Shown here piece after piece: positions 26,101-39,100 of a stretch of DNA of 64,000 bases (the first letter of the stretch is position 1; every line of letters starts with the position of its first letter). A model generated the notes under the pieces. That model saw only the letters and a program-made list of their open reading frames with translations. It was not told where the DNA came from and did no database searches. The stretch comes from Lineus longissimus (Eukaryota; Nemertea; Pilidiophora; Heteronemertea; Lineidae). The DNA is taken from contig NC_088310.1 of the NCBI RefSeq assembly GCF_910592395.1, forward strand, positions 6,019,501 to 6,083,500, written 5' to 3'. The position numbers and the translations under genes were made by a program.

Positions 26101-29100
26101 CCTAAAGTCAGTGGTAAAGTTGTGTTCAGTATGTCCAGCTTTGAGTCGTAACTTCATCAGCACTATTACTGGTGTGCTGCACATCACATCAGGCAAGAAA
26201 GCTCTGTACTTAGCGGAGAGTTTGGCAGCGATTGGAAGCAGGCAGAAAGATGTGCTAGATAGTTCCATGGCTGATGTCGTCACATTGCTGAAAGAGTTGG
26301 GGGAACCAGAGGATATGGATGGAGAAATGTTAGGGGTAGGTGGAGAACACAATGAAATCTCTTCATGTGCTGTGTGTACATTCATGTACATCATGTGCAT
26401 GTGCGTTTCACTCCTTCCAAACTCTGGTTCTGGTTGATAATTAACAGGCCTCTTGCTGGATTTTAGCATTGATGAACTTTGGACCCCTACTGGACATAGG
26501 GGCCTGTTGGCGTTACAGCGTTAACTGTGGTCCATTCGGTCTTCTCTGCCATACTCATCTCCAATTTGAATTGAGCGAATGTTGTGCTAACTCTTCCGCA
26601 GTTTAAGTTGGCAATTTTGGAGAAATGTTTACTTCCGATTTTCTCTGGATATCCTCAATCCTAAAATACTATACAGCCCCTCTTCAGCCTTCGTTTTGTT
26701 CTCTCCCAGGTTCTTTTGATTACCACCCTCTTTCAAGCATTCACCAAGAGCAACGTACCAGAAGAAGTGTGCGATCTCATTGGGAACTTTGTCGACGATA
26801 CCAGCTACTGGATTGCATACCGAATCATACGTCAAGCCCTCCGATACGGACATCACCAGGTTGCGACACAGTTGTGCAGGGATACAATGACAAAGGTAGG
26901 AGTTGAACTATTTCAGTTCGATATAAACCTATAAGTATGATCAGACTACAGAAAGAACTTGCATCGTAGGCAAACTAAGTAGTTTTGTTTGTGTGGAAAA
27001 TATTTGGTCTAAGTGAAATTTTCATCCTTGCGGCAGAATTTTTTATTCAGGTATCTCTTTCCCCTTTCTTTTAGGTTTCAACTGAACATTTCTTCTTCTG
27101 GGTTGGTGCGTTAGAGAGTTTTAGTTCAGCGGAAAACTACCTGAGTGATCTTGAATATAGCGGTCACATGAGTCCTATAGACACCATCAACCAAGCAACT
27201 GTTAATTATTATAAAGGCATCTCAAGCTTGACGGTACGTGGGACAATCCCTTTTGGGATAAATGGGGGGTAATACTGCTGGGCTAATTGTGCTCTGGGTA
27301 TAAGCATGAAAAATTTTCATTAAGACAGCCAACTGATCAGAGAGCTGGAGTTGGTCGCAGGACTGAGTGTGATGTGTGGGAGCAATAAGCTATGCACACA
27401 TTGCAATGACTCGGGAATGTAACATCAATTGGGGAGAGGGCACTCACATCAGCCTAACAACCCACAGTAAGAAAATTTTCAGAGACACTTCTTTTGCTTG
27501 AGAGGAAATGGCTGTGTTACTACCTGTGCCACAGCTTTCCTGGGCAAGGCAATACTGATTCCTGCATTTTGCTTGGACTTGCAGAAATTGATATGTTACT
27601 TTCTTCTTCAGGCTGCTACGACACCAACATATCCACTGACATTCCAAATTGAATACACAAGAATGCGAGTGGAGACTCTCACTGCCTATGTCCAGCTGAT
27701 CAATGCCTGTACCTGTTTCCGAACGAACCCACCCCCTGCCATAGCTACGACCTTTGCAATGTCAACTGGTCAAGAACAACACAAGTGTGGACGAGGGGCT
27801 CAACAGGTGAGCTGAATTTAGCAATAAATCTGCATTCGCTGTAAAACTCGACATGTCTACTTGTAGGAAGGGAACCAAACTACTCAATCATATAAACACA
27901 TGTCTTCTTCACCTATAAGAATAGACCATACATCTTTAACTGGCGGATCATTGTGCCCAATGTCAGATGGTTTGCCCAACCCTCGCTATGCCAGAGGGTT
28001 ATTCATCCTCACAGGGTTTACATATTTGATAAAAGACATCTTCCAAGTTTTTCACATGATGTTTCCTATATGTAGCTGTTCTACACCTTTACAGCTTCAA
28101 AGAAGTGTTGAGCAGTTCTCCAATCTGGTGACCCAGTACAGTACATTGTATGAGCAGTCATTTGACGCTGACCCTGCCAGCCTTGATAATGTTCAGCTAC
28201 TACAACAATCATGTCAGCTCATTGTCTATATCATCGAAACGGTCCTCAATAAAAAGTCGGTTAGGTAAGCAGCAAAGGTTCATTTTGAATTCACTGTCCG
28301 TTATAGGATAAGTTCCAAGACACACTCATAACACAACGAAAGTGATGCGATCTCGGCAGCCATTGCTGTAACTTTTGGTAGAAACCACCCAAGCAGGTAC
28401 CTTGGTTAGCAGGACACCCTCAATGTTAGGGGCACTGGTTTTGGTCCTAAGGCTGTAACTCGAGAATGTACTGTTTACATCCATCTTTTTCAGTGACATC
28501 GTTGATCAAGAAGTTGCCGGCCACCTGACTGCCAGCCTTGAAGGCCAGGGCCTGACGGATGCATTTAGGAACCTCCTTGGCCAGCTCAGGCAAATCTGTT
28601 TATCAACAGACAGCTCTGTAATTTCATACAAGGTAGGCCTGGCTTCGGCTTATACCATTTTGTGTTGGGATAAGGACAAGGAGTGCTATTCCTCAAGCTT
28701 CATGGGTATCATTAGGCCAGGAGGCTTAGGGTCTATTATAAAGTCCAAACCCATTTGAGGGAATGCTTGTTTGAATTGACTCTGAAGTTTGGAAAGAAAA
28801 ACACAAATAAATGTGGCCTTAGTATATTTGAAAATGATTAGATCTGTGTCTCCTTTTCAGCACATTGATTTCCTAATGAAAGCATGTATCAAACTGGCCA
28901 GTGTTCCACTCTGCATGCCACGGTACTTCTTCCAGACTTTACAATCAACCACTATTAAGGTAGGTGTTCATGTAATGCTATTGGCCTTCTGCCTCCGAGT
29001 GACTTTTGCCATCAAAGACACCAGTAAAACCTCTGTTTGAAAATCTTCTTATGTAGATGCTCTCCATTGGAGCCATTGCCCATGACAAATTCTTGACTAA

Positions 29101-30053
29101 ATATCTGTTCTGACAACTCAGAAAAGCCACAAGATTAGCATATGTCCAATATATATCCATACTTTGACCTCACTTCTGTGGGGTAGTCAGAAACAGCATC
29201 CCTTCACTGTTCAAACTTGGAAGTCACAACCTTTGATCGACATGAAATCTTATGTTGTTTTTTTTCTTCCAGCTTGCAATATCCCCCCAGCCTCGTAATC
29301 CAAATGACCCCATCTCTATCCAGGCTGATACACATTTGACCTTGAAAGTTGAAGGGGTCATTCAGCACGGTGATAGACCTGGGCTGTTCCGTAAAATCCA
29401 CAAGGTCAAAATCGAGGTTAGCTCATCATTACAGAGCAGAAGCCAAACAGCACAAGATGTCAAGGTACTTACATACACATCACTATGACATCTGTCTCTG
29501 CTTATGTTTTAATTTACCTTTGTTTGCTGTTGGTTCTTGAAAAGACCAGCTACAGTGAGCATCCTTGGCTAAAGAAGCATTCAGGATCTGTCAAAAGGTT
29601 GTATTACTGGAGAGGCATCGTAACATCATTGATGATGTCAACTCCAGTCTGTATCCTGGGGTCATTTTCATCATCCTCGTGTAGCCTCTGATCACCAATC
29701 AGTTCTTCTCAGTGATTTTAGACCTTGCTTTGAAAGTGTATTCACACGTTGATAATATCACTTAGCTGTATCCATTCTATTCGCAGCCCATTGAAAATCC
29801 ACCCAATGAGATGAGTTATACAAGTGAACCACACAACGACTACTTCAGCTCCGAGTTCCTGCTTTCCTTCCCAGTTCTCGGACTCCACATGATCTATATC
29901 GAGGCATCCATTATTGACGAGAATGGATTACTTTGGAAGACGGGACCTCGGACAACGCTCATGATCAAATCTTGGGATGATAACCTGCAGAAACAACAGT
30001 TGCAGGCGGCACAGTTAGCAAGACAGCAACAGTCTCGGCTGGCTCATGTTTGA
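23109..30053 (+). CDS. INTS7: Integrator complex subunit 7
   Basis: INTS7 is a nuclear scaffold subunit of the Integrator complex, which cleaves snRNA and promoter-proximal nascent RNA made by RNA polymerase II. Sixteen exons join in phase to 957 residues (962 in human): 23109-23220, 23550-23679, 23926-24072, 24339-24476, 24712-24958, 25227-25464, 25719-25933, 26096-26335, 26710-26895, 27075-27233, 27612-27806, 28095-28264, 28494-28632, 28861-28959, 29273-29464 and 29787-30053. Family wording is dense: NNFLRLCILKV-like in exon 3, VTQQSEKHLEK, SVIHSNDPIARAITLR, IIPERKN, LKLKVIPIFQ, SPPPAIATTFAMS-like in exon 11, SFDADPASLDNVQLLQQSC, LALKVEGVIQHG-like and EPHNDYFS. The N-terminal two thirds is an armadillo/HEAT-type helical repeat; the C-terminal part is beta-rich, ending in a short Gln-rich tail. 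AATAAA at 30266-30271 lies 213 nt past the stop. Confidence 0.95.
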
Positions 30054-30338
30054 AGTGGTCTTGTTGAAACTGGATAGGACTATTTTCGTAATACGTAGCT
30101 GTACTGTCGTGAGCTCATACACAGATGGAACCCAGGAACATTGGTTCAATGACTGTTTTAGCCAAGCAATCAAGAAACTATTGAATTGATCAAGCTGTTC
30201 CCTACAGTCCATGTTGATCAGAATCATGAATATATCTGCCGGATTCCTGACGTACAGAAAAATGAAATAAAATGATGATATCAGTCAATTCAAATTTCAG
30301 TGTTTGTTCTTTCATCTCCTTGAAACAGTTCAGTATGT

Positions 30339-30660
30339 GCTTGCAGGAGCAGTGTGGCTATTTCTGGTAACAAGACGAAACAGATGTGTTTCATTGGTAG
30401 CAAATGCTGATGGGGCTGCAAATGTATTGATTAGTGATGGGCGGAATTGTACCGACTGCAAGCTAGCACAACCAGCCACAATCTGCGGCACACAAATCAC
30501 AATAGGAGGGCCTACATGATGGTTGCAGTCTACTGCCTTCACTTTGCCTATCAATCCACTCATGATTTGTGCTTGCAGTCGCATTGTTCCTATTTCTCGT
30601 AACCAGATGAAGAAGATGTCATGATGTATTCTGTTGGTAGCAAATGCTGGTTGGGCTTAA
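30339..30660. repeat. Two degenerate copies of a ~235-bp unit
   Basis: A block beginning GTGCTTGCAG and containing CTATTTCTGGTAAC and TTGGTAGCAAATGCTG at 30338-30415 recurs, diverged, at 30572-30652. The copies lie about 235 bp apart on the same strand. The nature of the element is unknown. Confidence 0.5.
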
Positions 30661-33600
30661 AATGAAAGCAGTGGGCAAACAGTAGACTGGAAGCTCTCTC
30701 AACCTGCCACCAACCTAATAGGGCTTCGCTAATTTTCGCATCCTGCTCCACCTACTTGGAAAGGGGTTGGTCTCGAGGAAAATAGCCCTGCTGGACTGGG
30801 CCTTTCTCACTCGAAATGCAGACTAGAGGTGAAAGGATGCCCAGACGCCTGAATGTCTCCAGGCAGCAAGAAGGACAGACACACTGGCCACCTGTCTCTG
30901 GGCGGGTTAACATAGTCACTAGTGACATTTTCAAGTCATGCCGGTTGCTGTTGCATGAAGAATGAACTGGACTTTCCCAGAGTGGGCTACATTGAGGTCA
31001 CACTTGTCAATCGTGTCATGTATATAAGCCAGAGTAAAGGAACTAACATGTTCATGACAACGCTTTATCAAACAACGGATACGAGATGTATGTTCTCCAC
31101 AGATCTGGTCTGACAGCTCTTTCCTTCAGCATCATAAGTTCCAAAATACAAAACCAAGTGAAATGAAAGAAGAAGACAATGAATTACTGATTTTCCAGAA
31201 CATTTATTGAAAAATTAATAGAAAAAAAGATATTCAGAGAACTTCACTAAAGAACCATCCCAAATTGAAGAACTATTGTCTACATGTTATTGAGGCAATT
31301 TTACCATTAACTTCAACAAGTCTGCCCAGGTACTTAATCAACAACCATAAGTGTCGTCTTGAAGTAAACCTTAAATCCTTAAATCCAAAATCATTCAAGT
31401 CCAGAGTAAATTTTCACATAAATGAGAGATTTTGGTATTAACTTACATTGACCATATGCAACAATGCGAGTTCACATTTTGATAAGGTTGAGACTTGCAT
31501 TCTAAATCATTATTTTTTTTAATTCAGATATTATGCCGGATTCTGTCCAGAAACGATCATTGGCTTGAAAATACTGTTTTTTTGGAGAAATGACCTTGAC
31601 AATGACTTTTAGGAAAATAAATTTTTTATCACTGATAGATTTTGATGAAAATCCCAAAAATGTTACCAGTGACGTCCCTTACAGTCCAATGATACACTGT
31701 TGCTGGATTGATTCAAGTACGGCAGAAGACTTACGGAAGGTTCTAATGATGTACAAGCTATTAAAAGTTTTATCAGTCTTCTCTGAAAGTATTGGTGGTA
31801 ATACACAAAGGCGGGCTTTGGAGGATGCAAGAAATGAAACAGGAATCATAACTGAGCTAGTCAACAAGAAATACTAAATGTCTTTTATGTCAGCAGCAAA
31901 GAGATCAGCTGATGACACAATATGACAGGTGACTCTTCTCTGGAGAAAGGAATAACTTTACAAGATTTCCACTGTTTCTGACGGTCAAATATTAAAGACA
32001 TGATCTGAAAACGTCCTGGTTTCTGTCCTAAGGAGGTAATTACACAAACTGCTGCAATACCCCATCACAACATGACCCATTTGCACGACATCAATTGCCA
32101 GAGTAATTCCTTGATATATGTTTCCAGCCAAATCTGGATAGGGTAGATTTTCCAGTGTCATTTCCTGCACCTTTGTCTTACAATAAAGTAACCGTACAAC
32201 AAAGCATTACCTCCTGGCAAAAGTCTACACTATGATACAACCACAATGTGCTGTATATCTGTTGCCCACTCAAAGGTTAGTAGGATTTTCCTGTTGTTTT
32301 TTTGGTTTATTTACAGTAGTACAGACTATGTTTATACACAAGATTTCTAAAATATATAAATAGTTCGAGGGCTATAGAAAACCTGACCTCGCTCGAAGCA
32401 ACGAGAATCGCCCGAACGTTCGATGACATAAATATGTACCAGTATACCGACATACCAATATTACAGAAGTTTGTACATGTCCATGTCATTATAATTGCGG
32501 AACTGAACACAAAAGCTATAAATTACTTATGTACACCATCCTGTGTTTAACTTGCAGACCAGCAGTTAGTAATGAAGACTGCACAATAAATGGAAAGAAG
32601 CAAGCACAGAGATTGTAGACCAGCAAAAGTGCAAAGTCAGAACATAATGTAAAAGGGGTTAACAGCATTCAGTTGTTTCAGAACTCGGTTTACATCTGCA
32701 AGAAAGCTAAGTGCAAAGATTTTTATTGGTGTCTCTTTGTTGCCAGTATTCTAAGTCTAATTGCAGCAAGCGCTAATCAGCTAGAATGTATAAATTCTCC
32801 CGAGTATGCAGTTAATGTAAAAGCATGCTTCCCATTTATAGACAGCTTTGATCTTTCCTTATTTCTTGCAATAACCTGTGGTAATTTTGTTTAGTTGTTT
32901 CTTTAAGAATTCATTTTTCAAAAGATAACAGAAAGCCAGAAGTTTTTTTGGACTCGAGCAGTGAAGAGTTCCCCCCCAAAGCTTCCCTCCCTCCCGTGTC
33001 TTGTCAAAACATGCGGGTGGCAGCAGTAGTTTAAGCGGTCCAATACAATACAAATCAAGTCCATGTCAATTTCATGTGCTTATGTGTCAATGCTAAAGTA
33101 TTGGTTCATTGTATCAGACCAAAACTCATTACTTACTGGACCTCTACCTATTGCTTCCTGTCCATGGTAAAAATTATCTCATTGTTTGGAAACTGTATCA
33201 TCACAGTCCCGAGTTACGACCATATTGTTCTACGATTTACAGACAAATTAAAACAGGCTTGTGCTAGTTCAACAGTGTTTTCGAAAAAGAAGGACGCAAA
33301 AAAGGAAGGCAAAAAGATTAAACCATGTAAATTGTTGAAAACCTGAATTACTCATTAAACATTCTTTACAGATCATGCCCAGATAAATTTCTAAATCACC
33401 TAAAGGGCATCCAAATCTTTGTAGAAATTCAAGTACTGGTCAAAGGAAGGGCATTTTTGTAATAGATATAAAATCTTAAACAGCATACATGATTTGCAAG
33501 GTGAAGTATTTGAGACTTTGCCACAATTCTTGATTATTCATTTTCCTAAACATTTCTGAAAAAAACATCAGTCCAAGCCTTCAGAAAAGCCTTTCCCTCA

Positions 33601-34865
33601 ACTTTTTTCAAACTTCACATCTATCTACACCCATTTGATGGAAACACCTTTCCAAAACGGAACAAGTTTTAAGCTGGCTCACATTTGTGTAACAACTTGT
33701 TGAGTAAGAAATGCAACAATTTCTACAATGAATTAATGATATTTTTGGAGATTCAACTCGTTTTACAAAACAAGGCGAACCCCTGCGAATAATAATCTGT
33801 GTGTGGTGATGAACTGGATAACATACTGTGCACTAAACCTACTACAGACAAAAATCAAAATCATGAAGTACAAATTAAACACTAGAAATAAGCTATACAC
33901 GCAGGTTACATGAACAGGAATTTCCCTAGGATTTTGAAACGCAATCAGCTTAGATATGTAAGAAGTTTATGACGAAATCCTACAAAGCCCGACTGAATTT
34001 GATTTGCATATTGATTTGCTACAATGAACAATCTTAACCAAAAATGAAAACTTTCGTGCAAAAATTAAAACAAACTGCAGTAGCAGGGCTTTTCCTGTCA
34101 AGCATCCTTCATTTATAAACAGTCAGGACACACGCAACTTTGTAAATATTTTTTGACAGCCTGTTCCTCTATCACACCCCCTTGCCAAAATCCAAGGAAA
34201 AACCTGTTATGCAACTTCAGTCAATGCTTGACTGTTCACATTCATTGTCACCATGGCTAAAAGGAAAAGTTTCAACTTGCAGAGTGATTTTTCACACAAT
34301 GTAGGGAGAAATGTGGGTTTTTTTCCACAGTGGTGACCCTGTTATGAAAAATGCAGCAGGCCCTCACCATAAAATGCACTGTAGTACTTGCCCCAGCAAG
34401 AACTCTACAAAAACATTATGCGAACCCAACCACGCTGAACAAACCAAACCGCAGCGTCTTGGGGATTTTCAACCCATTGAGAAAAGATAGGTGGGACAAT
34501 ATTATCATAGATGAGAGCGAATAGGAATAATAACAATGCCTTCCCAGCATCACCATATCATCATTATCAATACAGCATTCTGACCTTTGCCGTTATGGAG
34601 AGTAATATTCCTTGTTCAATCAAAACGGTCAATTTTGGCAATCAGGACTGCACATTATTTGCTGAAAATATAGCCATCTGCTAGAAATCAGTGATTGACA
34701 ATACCACAGACACGATTTTAAGTTGTCCAAAATGGTCCTCAGCAAATCTTAACATTACTTGACTGCAGTGTTAGGTAAGAAATCAAATCTGAATGGCCAC
34801 TTCTAACTTATTTTGAGCAAGGGATAGAAATGACCTATTCCACAATAATTTTATCTCGGGTGACG

Positions 34866-34940
34866 ATTAATCCCTGGATCACACCAAATGATATAACAGT
34901 CATTTCGTTTTATCCAGGGATTAATTAATTTGGTGTGATC
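34866..34940. repeat. Interleaved inverted repeat (A-B-A'-B')
   Basis: Segment A 34866-34879 is perfectly complementary to A' 34912-34925 (14 bp). Segment B 34877-34889 is perfectly complementary to B' 34928-34940 (13 bp). The order is A-B-A'-B', so the two stems cannot nest. Confidence 0.85.
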
Positions 34941-35521
34941 TCAACATAAAGTTGAGGTGTACCGGCAGAGAACCTCCCAGGTTCATGATTGTCTGAGAAT
35001 TATTTCAACCAATTCAAAAGGAAAGCAAACTATTTGGACAATAATTAGCAAAAAATATTCCTTGAAAACTACCCTCAGGGAAACCTAATCAAACTCATTT
35101 ACACAGAAGAAGTTAAAAATGTGAATTTTAATGATATTTTCCAAATCAAACTCACAAAGCAGTAAGACACACAGATGAAGACTGAATTATCGACAAGTTT
35201 CACCGATCTCTTAGAAAAGTAATGCAACCCTCCCCCTGAATTGTGGGGTATTTCAATTTGTGCACTTAACTGGACTTAATTATTAACTATGCATCATGCA
35301 GATGTGTTTTTTTTAATCTTAGTCCCACCCACACCCACTGGCCTGAACATAGGCCTGCATGAGCAAAGCTGTGGTTAGTATGGTGTATGGTGTTGCCCGA
35401 GGCATAGTCAACTTAATGTATAGGATGCTAGTTTATCTTAAGTTTCACTATAGCAAACTCCTCGACGTTTTACCTCTCCATAATCATATTTCTCAAATGC
35501 AAAGATCCTGAAGTGTACTTG

Positions 35522-35672
35522 GTGCAGCACTCAGCGTGTACAGCACTCTGTATGTACAGCACTCAGCATGTACAGCACTCAGCTTGTACAGCACTCAGCA
35601 TGTACAGCACTCAGCTCGTACAGCACTTAGCTTGTACAGCTCTCTGCATGCGCAGTACTCGACATGTACAGC
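35522..35672. repeat. 16-bp minisatellite
   Basis: About nine imperfect copies of a 16-bp unit (GTACAGCACTCAGCAT and variants) run in tandem. They generate artificial Tyr/Ser/Thr/Gln-rich frames. They sit near the 3' end of the MTA gene. Confidence 0.9.
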
Positions 35673-36117
35673 AAACCAACAAATCGTTTGTGCACACACA
35701 AGTATTGCGTTGCAATGACAAAGCCATCAGAACCGAGGGCAGAACTGCGTCATCATGTATGCATACAACCCGGAATAACAACTCTTAAAATCACTTAACC
35801 TGATTACTTAAATCACCATAATGCATATCTGAGGATCCAAAACGAGTGACTTAGGAGTACGCAAAATCATGCCCTGGCAGTTTTGACTTTAACAAGCATA
35901 TTTGTCTCCATGTTACAGGAAACCTTCCCTCCATCTACGTAACTTCTAAAACTCCTACAGAACAAGGCTTGAATATGCTACACTGGATCAACCAGTACAG
36001 TCCTCCGTCTGCCTGCACCAGAGTCAATTGAAAATCATCCGAAGATACCACAAGAACCACACAAAATCAATGGTCTCCATCCTATTTTTAACAATTCTAC
36101 GATATAAATGTGTCTAT

Positions 36118-39100
36118 TCACTCGATCACTACAACTGGTTGGTCCTTTGGTGCAGTGGTCAATGAAGGAAGTTTCATGTCATTAATCCTCCTCCACGGTT
36201 TGCGGGCGGCGCGACGGAACTCGTGATTCGTCAGAGTTTTCCTCAGTTTTCTGGAAAATAAGATACAAAACTTTGAAAATTTACAATTAGTTATTAGAAC
36301 ATAACACTTCTCTCAGGACACTTCTTGGTCTTAGAGGGCCTCAATTCGTAACAAGGCATTGCCATTCTCCTTTCAAAAACGACCAAGTCCGAAGTATCTG
36401 AAAATACTTCCTTTGCCAGAATCAGACAAAGCATGGCCAAGAAAAAGCCATTTGAAGTGAAATACTGACAAATTTTCCAGGGCACATTCGCCTTTTTTTT
36501 GCCTGCTGTGCCATTTTTTTGTGAAATGGAGTAAAGACAAAACATGGCCCTAATGAAAAGGCAGGCTGCAAGGCTCAAAATAAGAAGTAAATCTAAGCAA
36601 TTCGCTAAACATTTCACTTCCAGTTGCACATCTATTAAACTCAAGGGAGAAAGTAATCATTCCCTTCAAATAAAATTTTCTTTAGAATGTGCATTAAAAT
36701 TTGCTATCTGCATGTCTCAAAACCCTATCCTTTCAAAAAGGCAATGTATTTTAGATGAATCTTATCTTGAGCCCAGCAAACCAATTCAAGAATGGACTTC
36801 ACCACCAGTCGCACCAACTTCACCCAAACTGTTACCTTATTCTGGAAAACAAGGAGAAAGATTGAACATATAAAGGTGTGAGGTGGCGAGTGATGAAGAA
36901 GCCCAAGTTCAACGACGCACAATACCGAGATAGAACGAGAAACCTACCTAGTTGCCTCTGTGGACACAAAGTAAACATCATCAGGTGCGTCTACCCAACT
37001 GAGGAGCTTTCGGTTGCCTATCTTCGTTGGGTTTTTCCCTCCACGCCCATTCATACCATGATGGTTCATCAGGTTATAGCCCTGAGAAATGGAATGTGTA
37101 AACCCTTTAGTTCACATGCATTCGCTTAGATCGGAATTAAGAAAGTTTTGGACAGTTTTGAGGAGTTCACGATTCTAAAGAGGTTTTATCTAACGTAGCC
37201 ACAGGACTACTTATCTACAGTTAGACGAGTTAATTTTTGTTTTTTAAGACAAGGACATAGTTTTTTTTTACAAAACCCAAATCGCAAAGAGAAAGAAGTG
37301 CAGTAACCACCGAGTGTTTAAACCACTGATTTCAAGTGAGTGCTTTGATATTATCACGAAGAAGCAAACGCCAAGATTTTATAAAGAGCGCCAACCCACC
37401 GCAAGAATTATTGTTATTTAAAGACCACCAGGCCAAAAAGCATGCAGTATGCAAGAATTTCCACACGTCAAAATTGATAGCATTCAACAAAGGAATTTTG
37501 AGGACAAACCACAAGCAAATTGCCATCACTGCAAGCAGTCATAACTAGGCTAAGCTACCTTTGAAGAATTTGGATGATCTAAACGGGTGAAAAAAGAGTT
37601 TTTTGCCAAATCTCAGAACTTTCAAGATGAGCCATCAATGTGTACTTTGGGCAGACACTGGAGGAAAGTTGGGGTGCAAAACACGCACGCATTGTGTCCA
37701 GAGACATTTGAATGACGATGATGATGTAAAAACCCAGCCACCTAGGCATGGTTGCAATGAGGCAATAAGAAACATGCAAATATGATGAATATTTATGAGC
37801 TACAGAACATGCAATGTCAAAGGTCAACCCTTTGTCGTTTCCTCAACGGAGAAAGTCCATGTTGTTAGGATTAGGCTTCTTTTCTATGTATGTACATGAT
37901 ATTCTTGGCCGTTTCTTGTGGTCTGACTTCAGGGCGGGCTCAGGTTTAGTTAGTTATGGATCATGCTGGACTACATACCCCTTTCACCAATCAATACATA
38001 GCACCACCACTGTCACCAAAAGAAACAATTTGAACGCAGCACTAATATCTGTTCAGTTGATCAGAGCCATAGTTAATTGACATGGCCAGGAACATTATAA
38101 TGCTGCGGTAAATTGTTTTCTTTTTCTTTTTCTGCCAAAGGTGGGGCTATGATGTCAAAGGTCAATGAAAGGAGTACAGCAACAACATAAAGGTTTGAAC
38201 TGAAGAGCACACGGTAAACTGCGGTCACGTTTTATGTCGCAACATCTCAAATAAATGACTGACACAAATCTAAGCAACAAGATTTACAACATGGCCGTCA
38301 TATTTGCGTGGTTGTCCCGACGTTGCTTTTTGCCTCATTATCACCATGCTACTTACATCGAATGATACATCACTTACCTGAGGTTTGATGGAACCAGCCT
38401 GACGGATAACACCTATTGATGGTCTCTTTGCTGCCGGGCCGCCTGAAAACCAACACAATGCAACAATTGTACAACCCAAACCACAGAAAATCAAAACAAA
38501 CCTACAACCGCAATATGGAAAGTTTAAATTTTAGTTCATAGTCCTATGAAATTAGATGCAGCAGAAATCTTGTAAACAAAAGCAATTGCCTCCTTCAACT
38601 ACCAATGCTTGTATGACCACAAATTGTCCTCCCCACACCATTGTCTGCTCTCAGGGATAAGCACCAACCTGTTTTATTACAAATGCAGCTATTTCTATGA
38701 TATGAAATTAGACTGAGTAGTTTAGATGACAGCATAGCGTCATTGTTTATCAGAGCCACTAAGTTTCATTGAACATGTGTAAAAATGATGACCTACCATC
38801 AACGCCGTTAGTTTGTTCATATCCCCGTTTCTTCATGATGGACGGAGTCCCGCTGGATACCATCACATCATTGTTGGCATGGTTGTTGGTTTCTGTAACA
38901 AAGGAAGAACAGTATAAATTCCATATTGAGTACATCTTCCAAACGCCTGGCCCAAATCTGCTCCTGGAAAGACTCTTTCAGCAACAAACAAATGTCTCAA
39001 TCGAGTCCGAATCTGCTCCTGGGAGTTAGAATCTGCTACTTGAATGACTCTTTGAGCAACCAACAAATGTCAGTTTCACCCATTAACATGAAGAATGAAA

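Larger units (their letters stand above)
30054..36117. other. INTS7 3' UTR, intergenic DNA and probable MTA 3' UTR
   Basis: No protein gene is recognised in these 6 kb. The first 230 bp are INTS7 3' UTR. On the minus strand the first AATAAA hexamers downstream of the MTA stop that I found are at about 32306-32311 and at 31203-31208, so MTA may have a 3' UTR of up to 4-5 kb. The stretch also holds a degenerate duplication (30339-30660), an inverted repeat (34866-34940) and a 16-bp minisatellite (35522-35672). Confidence 0.45.

Noticed and set aside
31590-31877. 95-residue plus-strand frame
   Set aside because: It has no splice context or family motif and sits in AT-rich intergenic or 3' UTR sequence; it looks like chance.
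35513-35788. Tyr/Ser/Gln repeat protein
   Set aside because: It is an artefact of the 16-bp minisatellite.
36165-36250. Reading the last MTA exon in the frame that gives a Glu/Ser-rich tail and an early TAA
   Set aside because: The penultimate exon (36948-37081) ends in phase 2, which sets the other frame. That frame gives [10 protein letters not shown] and a C-terminal VVVIE, matching the MTA family.
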